From: Octadecabacter dasysiphoniae
Lineage (GTDB): Bacteria > Pseudomonadota > Alphaproteobacteria > Rhodobacterales > Rhodobacteraceae
Assembly (NCBI RefSeq): GCF_021532615.1
Contig: NZ_JAKGAQ010000003.1
Span: 388,197 to 452,196 of the forward strand
DNA: 64,000 nucleotides
Direction of reading: 5' to 3'
Positions within the stretch are counted from its first letter, which is position 1. Every line of letters begins with the position of its first letter. A model generated the notes under the pieces. The model did not search any database and was not told the DNA's origin. It was given only the letters and a program-made list of their open reading frames with translations. Made by a program: the position numbers and the translations under genes. Shown piece by piece: positions 8,717-17,297 of this stretch.

Positions 8717-8750
8717 CCCCCGGTCCGTTACAGGATCGGGGGGCTTTTTT
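8717..8750 (+). terminator. Rho-independent terminator
   Basis: A 10-bp stem (CCCCCGGTCC at 8717-8726 with GGATCGGGGG at 8733-8742, one G-T wobble), loop GTTACA, followed by GC and six T (8745-8750). It terminates the EF-hand gene before the convergent desaturase. Confidence 0.85.
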
Positions 8751-8768
8751 GTTTGAGGGTTTCTAAAT

Positions 8769-9809
8769 TCAGGCTGTCTTGAGGGATCGGGCCGTTTTGA
8801 ACGACACCAATGTACGTGATGTCGTGTCCCACAGGTTCAGGCGTGCGCATTTGAACGACTCGCCCAATGTCATGCGTCCGCAATCGATCAGTTCCTCGTG
8901 ATCGTCCAGCACGTCCTTCAGACGATAGAACGGAATACGCGAATACAGGTGATGCACATGATGGATGCCGATATTGGCCGAAAACCACCGCAGGATCGGG
9001 GGGAGGTCATAGTGGGATGACCCGTGCAAAGCCGCATCATGAAGCTGCCAGTCTTCGGTTTCGTCCCATTGGGTCTGTTCAAACTGGTGCTGGACGTAAA
9101 ACAGCCATACGCCCACGGACGCCGCGATCAGGGTAGAGGGCAAAAACACCAAGAACAGCGCGGACCAGTCACCTAAATAGACGATGATTGTAAGCAATGC
9201 CAAAAGCGCGGCATTCGTGCCCATGGCCGACACCCAGTATTTGCGTCCCTGATCCATGCACGACAAAGGCAGGCGGTGTTGCAGCAAAAACAAATAGGTC
9301 GGGCCAAGGCCGAACATCACCAGCGGGTGGCGATAAGCGCGATAAAGAAGGCGGCCAAACGGTGTGCGCTGGTGGTATTCTTCGATTGTAAGGGTCATCA
9401 CATCGCCGATGCCGCGAAAACCAAGGTCTCCGGCGTGGCTGTGATGGATCGAATGGGTCCGTCGCCACACGTCATAAGGTGTCAGGGTAACTACGCCCAA
9501 AACGCGGCCAACCCAATCTGATACGTTTCGATTGTCATAAAACGATCCGTGCCCGCAATCGTGTTGGATGCAAAACAGACGCAGCAGAAACATGCCGTTC
9601 ACCACAGAAATCGCGAATGCGCCGAGGTAGCTGTATTGTGCAACCCAGCAGGCAACGACCCAAAGGCCGATAAACGGAATGGCACTCACGGCGAGTTCGA
9701 AGTTTGAACGCGCCGCATTCGGTTCCCGGTATTTGGCAAGGATACGGACCCAGTCCCGCGCGGCCATGTTGGTGTTGGGCGTGTCGGGGGGGCTGATGAT
9801 GTGTGTCAT
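8769..9809 (-). CDS. Membrane fatty acid desaturase
   Basis: A 346-residue integral membrane di-iron desaturase that introduces a double bond into acyl chains. The three histidine boxes are HDCGH (83-87), HSIHH (119-123) and HHVHH (283-287), spaced as in omega-6/delta-12 type enzymes, with four to six hydrophobic segments between them. An extra His at HQFE (241) also fits the family. Regioselectivity cannot be told from sequence. A perfect palindrome TTGCTATAGCAA lies about 40 bp upstream and could be an operator. It stands alone, behind ilvN. Confidence 0.92.
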   Translation of the reverse strand: MTHIISPPDTPNTNMAARDWVRILAKYREPNAARSNFELAVSAIPFIGLWVVACWVAQYSYLGAFAISVVNGMFLLRLFCIQHDCGHGSFYDNRNVSDWVGRVLGVVTLTPYDVWRRTHSIHHSHAGDLGFRGIGDVMTLTIEEYHQRTPFGRLLYRAYRHPLVMFGLGPTYLFLLQHRLPLSCMDQGRKYWVSAMGTNAALLALLTIIVYLGDWSALFLVFLPSTLIAASVGVWLFYVQHQFEQTQWDETEDWQLHDAALHGSSHYDLPPILRWFSANIGIHHVHHLYSRIPFYRLKDVLDDHEELIDCGRMTLGESFKCARLNLWDTTSRTLVSFKTARSLKTA

Positions 9810-9845
9810 ATAATGTAAAGGGCCTGCCGTTTGTTCATTGCGATG

Positions 9846-9857
9846 TTGCTATAGCAA
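9846..9857. promoter_or_regulatory. Palindrome upstream of desaturase
   Basis: Perfect 12-bp palindrome TTGCTATAGCAA, 37 bp upstream of the desaturase start. It overlaps a TATAGC that could be a -10 element, so a repressor site is plausible. No regulator is encoded nearby. Confidence 0.4.
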
Positions 9858-9903
9858 ACCACAGGTTAAGCAAATGCGCATTTGACGCAGGGTAACGTAC
9901 ATG

Positions 9904-9927
9904 GCCCCACCAGCGATCTGGCGGGGC
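9904..9927 (-). terminator. Hairpin after ilvN
   Basis: GCCCCACCAG (9904-9913) pairs with CTGGCGGGGC (9918-9927) with one mismatch and a CGAT tetraloop. It follows the ilvN stop by about 35 bases in the direction of transcription. There is no good T-tract on the minus strand, so termination may be partial. Confidence 0.5.
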
Positions 9928-9962
9928 ACATATTTCCGGTATGGCGGTGTTGGGTGATTGGC

Positions 9963-10526
9963 CTAGACTTCGCCGCGTGACAGGGCCGCAACACCTGTGC
10001 GGGCCATTTCAACCAGTCCGATGGGGCGCATGAGGTCTGCGAAAGCATCGATTTTCTCGCTCGTGCCCGTGATCTCGAACGTGAAGGATTCAAGCGTGCT
10101 GTCGACCACGTTGGCGCGAAACACATCAGCAAGGCGCAGCATTTCCATGCGGTCATCGCCTTTTCCTGCGACCTTGAACAAAGCCAGTTCGCGTTCCACC
10201 GCGCGGCCTTCGACCGTCAGGTCATGGACTTCGTGGACCGTCACGATTCGACCCAGCTGGGCGCAAATCTGGTTGATCGTCTGCGGCGTGCCGATGGTTA
10301 CAACTGTAATGCGCGACTGGTGGCCGGTATGATCCACCTCAGCGACGGTCAGGCTTTCGATGTTGTAGCCGCGCCCTGCAAACAGTCCGATGACACGGGC
10401 CAGAACCCCTGGTTCGTTTTCGACAAGAACAGCCAGCGTGTGGCGTTCTTCGACATCGCTAAAGTTGGGGCGAAGGTTGTAGGCAGAATGGCTCGTGGAG
10501 CCTTGTTTGATCTTGAGTGGGGACAT
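9963..10526 (-). CDS. ilvN: Acetolactate synthase, regulatory (small) subunit
   Basis: A 187-residue regulatory subunit of acetohydroxyacid synthase. It binds valine through an N-terminal ACT domain (HTLAVLVENEPGVLARVIGLFAGRGYNIES, about residues 30-60, not continuous beyond the motif core LVENEPGVLARV) and stabilises and feedback-inhibits the large subunit. Start at 10526 follows TAGGAA; an upstream Met 13 codons earlier lies in the spacer hairpins and is less likely. It is the second gene of the ilvI-ilvN operon, 69 bp after ilvI. Confidence 0.95.
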   Translation of the reverse strand: MSPLKIKQGSTSHSAYNLRPNFSDVEERHTLAVLVENEPGVLARVIGLFAGRGYNIESLTVAEVDHTGHQSRITVVTIGTPQTINQICAQLGRIVTVHEVHDLTVEGRAVERELALFKVAGKGDDRMEMLRLADVFRANVVDSTLESFTFEITGTSEKIDAFADLMRPIGLVEMARTGVAALSRGEV

Positions 10527-10553
10527 TTTGATTTTCCTATAGGGCTGTGGGGC

Positions 10554-10595
10554 AAACTCTTTCAAAGAGTTTGGGCAAATTCCTTTGGCAGGAAT

Positions 10596-10597
<2 letters not shown>
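10554..10597 (-). repeat. Two tandem hairpins between ilvI and ilvN
   Basis: AAACTCTTT-C-AAAGAGTTT (10554-10572) and AAATTCC...GGAATTT (10577-10597, ending at the ilvI stop codon). Both are perfect short stems separated by 4 bases. They may act as mRNA stability elements that set the ratio of the two subunits. Confidence 0.55.
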
Positions 10598-12356
<1,759 letters not shown>

Positions 12357-12419
12357 TGTTTTTTCCCTAGTTCTACGTGTGTGTCAGCAAGTGTTTGTTT
12401 CGTCGTTGTTCTGTCGCAT

Positions 12420-12445
12420 AAAAAAGCCCCCGAAGTTTCGGAGGC
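12420..12445 (-). terminator. Attenuator terminator in front of ilvI
   Basis: On the minus strand GCCTCCGAA-AC-TTCGGGGGC (12426-12445) forms a tight stem of 8-9 pairs with one G-T, followed by six T (12425-12420). It stands 64 bases upstream of ilvI and 26 bases after the leader peptide stop, where a transcription attenuator is expected. Confidence 0.85.
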
Positions 12446-12486
12446 GCATGGGAACCAATATGGTCAACCTTTACAGGCCCATGCGC
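12444..12486 (-). promoter_or_regulatory. Antiterminator stem of the ilv attenuator
   Basis: GCGCATGGG on the minus strand (from plus 12478-12486) pairs perfectly over 9 bp with CCCATGCGC (from plus 12444-12452). The 5' arm lies within the last codons of the leader peptide; the 3' arm shares two bases with the terminator. A ribosome finishing the leader would cover the 5' arm and permit the terminator; one stalled at the Ile/Leu/Val codons would leave it free. Confidence 0.65.
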
Positions 12487-12518
12487 GGTCTTCCTACAAG
12501 TACAAGAATGCGTAGCAT
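12471..12518 (-). CDS. ilvL: Branched-chain amino acid leader peptide (attenuator)
   Basis: A 15-residue open frame, MLRILVLVGRPRMGL, starting at 12518 with an AAAGGAG site 7 bases upstream. Six consecutive codons (residues 4-8 plus Leu2 nearby) read Ile-Leu-Val-Leu-Val, the amino acids made by the downstream operon. The stop sits at the base of a 9-bp stem that is followed by a terminator. This is the standard layout of ribosome-mediated attenuation. An ATG 5 bases upstream in another frame (encoding MRCYAFLYL) is a less plausible start. The gene is too short for usual annotation. Confidence 0.85.
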   Translation of the reverse strand: MLRILVLVGRPRMGL

Positions 12519-12544
12519 CTCATGGCTCCTTTAGCGTTGAAGGG

Positions 12545-12573
12545 TTTATGCCTAGACGGGTCGAAGGGGTCAA
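12545..12573 (-). promoter_or_regulatory. Probable ilv promoter
   Basis: On the minus strand TTGACC (12573-12568), a 17-base spacer, then CATAAA (12550-12545). Transcription would start about 10-15 bases before the leader ribosome site. Confidence 0.6.
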
Positions 12574-12719
12574 CAGTCAGAATCGCGAAAATGTCGTTTG
12601 GAGGTGTTTTTTCGCAACTTTCTTTCTGGGGTCGCCTGGGGCTTGGTTAACAGCGCGGCCGACTATGGTTGTCGTTGTTTCATCGGACGAAACAATTAAC
12701 CAGCTTTGGTGGCAGTAAC

Positions 12720-12963
12720 ATGATCAACGCTGCTGGATCGCGACATGTGAAAGTCAGCGATGCGGGGGATGGTCCGATCTGCATGCGTTCTGGTGATGTT
12801 AACGGACAATTGACTAAGATGTCGGGATAGCATCGCCATCAACAAAATGGGCGACACGACGATCCACTTGAACGGCGTCACGGCAGACGAATTGGCCGAA
12901 GATGGCATCATCTTTTTCAAGTACCTCGTTGTTTCCATTCGGGAAACAGTGCCGCACCTAACC
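12720..12963 (+). pseudogene. Decayed C-terminal tail of an RTX-type protein
   Basis: Plus strand, first frame from ATG 12720 gives 36 residues (MINAAGSRHVKVSDAGDGPI...) and stops at 12828. A second frame continues from about 12814 and includes GDTTIHLNGVTADELAEDG followed by IIFFK to a stop near 12963. The latter resembles the C-terminal ends of the two neighbouring RTX proteins (GDVTIRLENTDVEDIEEAS, GDAVIRLENVDAEDLDADD). The frame change and absence of repeats suggest a remnant of a third member, but alignment is by eye only. Confidence 0.45.
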
Positions 12964-13080
12964 TAAAGGCCAAGTCGGATGGGCTTGTTACTTTAGGGTG
13001 AAACGTGCACCATAACACCAGATTGCCCCATATTTGACGGGGAAATGACACGCAAATTAGAAGCCTGGGGGGGCTGACCA

Positions 13081-14916
13081 ATGACTTTACTCGCAGATTT
13101 TGTCGAATCTCGTGCCGCGATTGCGCAACTTGGAGCGTCCTCGCTGGTGGAAACGGCTGACGGAACAATGGTGTTCGTCTGGCAAGAACAGAACGCGGCG
13201 ATGCCGCAAACCTATGATATCAACGTCGCGATTGTCGGCGAAGACGGGCATATCGTTCCGCAAAACGGTATGGATTTCAATGCCGCAGGCCCGGGCAGCA
13301 CGATCGATAGCGAATTGCGCTTTGTTAATTATGTGGCGGATGACGTCATTGATGATCCTGCGGGCGTTGCGGTGGAATACGCAAGCGCGGATGGCGGGCT
13401 TGAACGCTTGGTCATTGGTGTGGACGCGGGCGTACTGGTTGATATCAGTGTTCTGTCCATTGATGCCTTTAGCGAAGACGAAGAGGTGATCGAGGATGAT
13501 ATCCCCGACGATGAAGATCCCGATTTTGAATTGATCGTTGGGACGAATTTCAAAGACACGATCTATGGCCGTGACGGTAACGATGAAATCTATGGCAAAG
13601 ATGGCCATGATTTCATTTCCGGTGGCTCTGGTGCGGATGTGATCCGTGGTGGTGCGGGCGGCGATGCGCTGCGCGGCAACACAGGCGCGGACAGCATCTT
13701 TGGCAACAAGGGCGATGACATGATCCGCGGCGGCGCGCAGGACGATTACCTGCAAGGCGGCGAGGGCAATGATTTCCTTGATGGCGGTTACGGCAACGAC
13801 GAAATCTACGGCGACAAGAACAACGACATCCTGCGCGGCTTTCGTGGCGAAGACACGCTGCATGGCGGCGACGGGCGCGATAAGCTGTATGGCGGCGATG
13901 GCAGTGATGAATTGCACGGCAATAAGGGCGCTGATGTTCTTTACGGTGGCAAATCCAACGACGAGATGCACGGGGACGACGGCGAGGACCGCATGTATGG
14001 CGGCACCGGCAAGGACCTGATGTATGGCGGAGAGCGCGACGACACAATGCGTGGCGGCAATGACGGCGACACCATGTACGGCGACACAGGTGACGACGAA
14101 TTGCGCGGTGACGGCGGTTGGGACCACATTTATGGCGGTGACGGGTCCGATACTGCTTGGGGTGGATGGGGCAATGACACCATCAACACGTCCGGCAACA
14201 TCGATGATGTCACCGGCATTTCTGGCGGCACGGACCGCGCGGTGCCTCCGTTCCTTCCCGCGGATGCCGATCCGTCCGATGATACGGACACTGTGTACGG
14301 CGGACGTGGCAACGACAACATCACCACAGGTGACGACAATGACGTGATCTATGCGGGTCGCGGCAATGACATCATCAATGGTGGCTTTGATGATGACAGC
14401 ATCTGGGGAAATCAGGGCGACGACACGATCTATGCCGGCGAAGGCAACGACAGCATTAACGGCGGAAGCGGCGATGATGTTGTGTATGGTGGGCTCGATC
14501 CGTCGTTCCCCGATACACTGAACGTGCCTGACGATCAGGGCGATCCTGTGACCGACAACGGTGATGACATCATTTATGGCAACAGCGGCAATGACAGCCT
14601 GTTTGGCGCGGATGACGATGATCGCATCTATGGCGGCACCGGTGACGACTACATAAAAGGCGGTGTGGATGCGGATGCGCTTAAGGGTGGGGAGGGCGCG
14701 GATACGTTCGCCTTTGACGCTGGTGACGGGTCTGACGTGATCAAGGACTTTGGCAATGGCGCGGACATCATCGATCTGTCCTCGATGGAGCTTGAATTCG
14801 ACGACATCTTCCTGAGCCAAGACGAAAGCGCCGCTGTAATCGAAGCGGGCGACGTCACAATCCGTTTGGAAAATACTGATGTGGAAGACATCGAAGAAGC
14901 ATCATTCTTGATGTAA
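13081..14916 (+). CDS. RTX / hemolysin-type calcium-binding repeat protein 1
   Basis: A 611-residue, very acidic protein without an N-terminal signal peptide. Residues 1-150 form a non-repeated domain (contains GTMVFVWQEQNA and YDINVAIVGEDG, a pattern seen in secreted repeat proteins). From about 153 to 560 there are some forty nonapeptide-like repeats of the form GGxGxDxUx (for example YGGDGSDEL, RGGAGGDAL) that should bind calcium in a beta-roll. The end is acidic then hydrophobic (EEASFLM), typical of uncleaved type I secretion signals. No type I exporter lies in the window. Followed by a strong terminator. Confidence 0.9.
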   Translation: MTLLADFVESRAAIAQLGASSLVETADGTMVFVWQEQNAAMPQTYDINVAIVGEDGHIVPQNGMDFNAAGPGSTIDSELRFVNYVADDVIDDPAGVAVEYASADGGLERLVIGVDAGVLVDISVLSIDAFSEDEEVIEDDIPDDEDPDFELIVGTNFKDTIYGRDGNDEIYGKDGHDFISGGSGADVIRGGAGGDALRGNTGADSIFGNKGDDMIRGGAQDDYLQGGEGNDFLDGGYGNDEIYGDKNNDILRGFRGEDTLHGGDGRDKLYGGDGSDELHGNKGADVLYGGKSNDEMHGDDGEDRMYGGTGKDLMYGGERDDTMRGGNDGDTMYGDTGDDELRGDGGWDHIYGGDGSDTAWGGWGNDTINTSGNIDDVTGISGGTDRAVPPFLPADADPSDDTDTVYGGRGNDNITTGDDNDVIYAGRGNDIINGGFDDDSIWGNQGDDTIYAGEGNDSINGGSGDDVVYGGLDPSFPDTLNVPDDQGDPVTDNGDDIIYGNSGNDSLFGADDDDRIYGGTGDDYIKGGVDADALKGGEGADTFAFDAGDGSDVIKDFGNGADIIDLSSMELEFDDIFLSQDESAAVIEAGDVTIRLENTDVEDIEEASFLM

Positions 14917-14927
14917 AAAATCGATCT

Positions 14928-14957
14928 GGGGTGGGGGGAAACCTCCGCCCCCTTTTT
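14928..14957 (+). terminator. Rho-independent terminator between the RTX genes
   Basis: GGGGTGGGGG (14928-14937), GAAA loop, CCTCCGCCCC (14942-14951) with two wobble pairs, then CTTTTT to 14957. The next gene starts only 17 bases later, so the second RTX gene is either read through or has a promoter inside the first gene. Confidence 0.8.
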
Positions 14958-14973
14958 GTAAGGAAGAGTTGTT

Positions 14974-16659
14974 TTGTTGTTTGATACCCGTGAAGAAGCC
15001 CGCGCAGATGCACTTGCCACCTTGCTCGAAACGACAGGTGCGACCGACCATGTTTTTTTGGAAAAGCCCGAAGGTTACTTTCTGAGCGGTGATCATTACC
15101 TCCTCGAAACAACAAACGAGGCCGGGATTGCGACCTGGGACCTGTATGTCGTCAGCGCCAGTTATGAGGCCGCGCAGCAATACAGCCCCTATCAGAAAAT
15201 CGGCCCCGTTGAATTAAGCAGCAATGCGATTGCGGGCACCCTCGACACTGTTCAAACAGAGGCGTCAAAGAACGTCTTTGGTCTGGGTTATGACAAGTCG
15301 TTCAAGATGATTTTCGAAAGCAATGATGGCACCCAAGAGCTGTCGATTTACACCAGCGTCGGGTCCAACGTGACCGATTATCGCGGCGGGCCACGTGACG
15401 AAGTCCACGCCAATGACATCATCGTCATTCAAGAAGACGTCACTGACCCCCAAGGCACGCCCGGCGTTGACAAGGTTGAACTGGACAATGTCGGAACCTA
15501 TCGCGGTTTTAAGGGCGAAGACACCATCTTGTCGCGCGAGGCGGCCACGATTTACGGGGGGTCGGGCGACGACATCATTCAGACGCACAGCGGCAACGAT
15601 GTCCTTTTTGGCAACCAGAACGATGATCAGCTGTATTCTGGCAAAGGTTTTGACAACGTCGATGGCGGAACCGGGGACGACAAAATTATCCTTGGTGAGC
15701 TGGGCATCGCACGTGGCGGGCAAGGCAATGATCGTATCGAGATCGGCGGCGGTGAGGCCTACGGTGGTCGCGGTGAGGACCGGTTAAACGCAGATAAATT
15801 TGAATCGACCCTGTTTGGTGGGGATGGTGCAGACAGCCTATCTGGCAGCTGGCGCAGCGCGTCCGATACCGCGGACGGGGATTACCTGTATGGCGGCAAA
15901 AGTGATGATTTCGTAAGCGGCGGGTCCGCCGGGGATTACCTTTTCGGCGGAACCGGCAGCGATGAACTGCGTGGCTGGACCGGTGATGATACGATCCGCG
16001 GCGGATCAGGCAACGACACAGCCAAGGGCGGTCTGGATAACGACGAAATTCTCGGTGGGGACGGGCGCGACACGCTTTTGGGTGGTCGTGGGCTTGATAC
16101 GTTGTTCGGCGGCAACGGCAATGACTACCTGCACACCAACGAAGACGACTTTGGCAGCGATGATGACGGGGGCACTGCCTATGGTGGTTCTGGCCGCGAT
16201 GTATTGGACGGCGGGCGCACCACTGACCACCTTTTTGGCGGTAAGGGCAATGACACCCTCAGCGCTGGGCGCGGGGATGACATAGTTGACGGCGGATCGG
16301 GTAACGATGTTTTGGACGGTGGTCAGAACAACGACAGCCTGAACGGTGGCGACGGGCGCGATGTGGTTTTTGGCGGGCGTGGCGATGATTTTATCCGTGG
16401 CGGTCACGACGACGATGTCCTGACAGGGGACGAGGGCGATGACACCTTCGGCTTTGGCAATGACGGCAGCACGGACGTCGTGACTGATTTTACCTCGGGC
16501 AAGGATGTGATCGAACTGATCGCGTTCGGTAGTCTTGAATTTGACGACCTGTTCTTGAGCCAAGATGACAGTGCCGCGGTGATCAGTGCAGGCGATGCGG
16601 TGATCCGGTTGGAAAACGTCGATGCGGAAGATTTAGACGCGGACGACTTTATCCTTTAA
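14974..16659 (+). CDS. RTX / hemolysin-type calcium-binding repeat protein 2
   Basis: A 561-residue paralogue of the preceding protein, with a different N-terminal domain (residues 1-180, including YFLSGDHYLLETTNEAG and a segment of mixed alpha/beta character). Repeats of GGxGxDxUx type run from about 190 to 500. The tail (DDLFLSQDDSAAVI ... DADDFIL) closely matches that of the first protein, pointing to duplication with N-terminal domain replacement. It probably starts with TTG at 14974 (or the TTG at 14977) after AAGGAAGAG; no ATG/GTG fits. Its stop overlaps that of the convergent response regulator (TTAA). Confidence 0.88.
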   Translation: MLFDTREEARADALATLLETTGATDHVFLEKPEGYFLSGDHYLLETTNEAGIATWDLYVVSASYEAAQQYSPYQKIGPVELSSNAIAGTLDTVQTEASKNVFGLGYDKSFKMIFESNDGTQELSIYTSVGSNVTDYRGGPRDEVHANDIIVIQEDVTDPQGTPGVDKVELDNVGTYRGFKGEDTILSREAATIYGGSGDDIIQTHSGNDVLFGNQNDDQLYSGKGFDNVDGGTGDDKIILGELGIARGGQGNDRIEIGGGEAYGGRGEDRLNADKFESTLFGGDGADSLSGSWRSASDTADGDYLYGGKSDDFVSGGSAGDYLFGGTGSDELRGWTGDDTIRGGSGNDTAKGGLDNDEILGGDGRDTLLGGRGLDTLFGGNGNDYLHTNEDDFGSDDDGGTAYGGSGRDVLDGGRTTDHLFGGKGNDTLSAGRGDDIVDGGSGNDVLDGGQNNDSLNGGDGRDVVFGGRGDDFIRGGHDDDVLTGDEGDDTFGFGNDGSTDVVTDFTSGKDVIELIAFGSLEFDDLFLSQDDSAAVISAGDAVIRLENVDAEDLDADDFIL

Positions 16660-17297
16660 CCGACTCGCCCGGTGCCTTGCAGGACCCCGTGTTCCATGGC
16701 GTAGCGCGTCAGGCCTGCCGTGCTGGAAATACCGAGCTTTCGTTTGATGTTCTTGCGGTGCGTTTCGACCGTACGAACAGATATTTCCAATGCCGCGCCC
16801 ACGTCTTTGTTGGATTTGCCTTGGGCCAGTTGCAGCAGGATTTGTTGTTCACGCGACGTCAGCGGTTCGCGCCCGTCCGTTGTGCGCGGTTTCAGCGATC
16901 GGCGCGCGCCAGTACACAGGTATTCACCGCCCGTCATCACCGTGTCGATGGCGGTTTTGATTTCTTCCGTGGGCACGTCTTTCAAAATGTATCCCTTCGC
17001 ACCGTGGTTTAGCGCGGTTGAGATATATTCAGGGCTGTCGTGCATCGACAGGATCAGAATGCGGGTTTCGGGGCGACGCTCAAGGATGATTTCTGTGGCT
17101 GATAAGCCGCTGACGCCGGGCATGTTCAAATCCAGCAGGATCACGTCGGGCTGTAGGGTTTCGACCTGATCAATGACTTCTTGCCCGTTGGTCAGAACGG
17201 CGACGATGTCTAGATCGTCGTAGGTTTCCAGAATGGCCTCAATGCCTTCTGCGACCATGGGGTGATCATCGACGATGACGATGCGTGTGGCTGTCAT
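16656..17297 (-). CDS. NarL/FixJ family response regulator
   Basis: A 213-residue two-component regulator. The N-terminal receiver domain has the acidic pair D10-D11, the phosphoacceptor D56 in LLDLNMPG and a Lys in YILKDV. A LuxR-type helix-turn-helix follows at about 145-205 (PLTSREQQILLQLAQGKSNK, SVRTVETHRKNIKRKLG). It overlaps the end of the upstream histidine kinase gene by 4 bp, so kinase and regulator are made together. The likely target is the divergent TRAP transporter operon; this is inferred from position. Confidence 0.93.
   Translation of the reverse strand: MTATRIVIVDDHPMVAEGIEAILETYDDLDIVAVLTNGQEVIDQVETLQPDVILLDLNMPGVSGLSATEIILERRPETRILILSMHDSPEYISTALNHGAKGYILKDVPTEEIKTAIDTVMTGGEYLCTGARRSLKPRTTDGREPLTSREQQILLQLAQGKSNKDVGAALEISVRTVETHRKNIKRKLGISSTAGLTRYAMEHGVLQGTGRVG

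Larger units (their letters stand above)
12519..13080. other. Intergenic region between ilv leader and the RTX genes
   Basis: 562 bp. It contains the ilv promoter, an inverted repeat TTGTTTC/GAAACAA near 12677-12697, and a decayed RTX-type coding remnant (12720-12963). An 80-codon minus-strand frame here is the complement of the remnant and is not supported. Confidence 0.6.

Noticed and set aside
13087..14820. 577-codon minus-strand frame inside the first RTX gene
   Set aside because: Repeated GGxGxD codons leave the complementary strand without stops; the translation has no domain pattern and no ribosome site.
13500..16500. Repetitive DNA in the RTX genes as a CRISPR array or tandem repeat element
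   Set aside because: The periodicity is in codons for a protein motif with varied sequence, with no constant repeat and spacer pattern.
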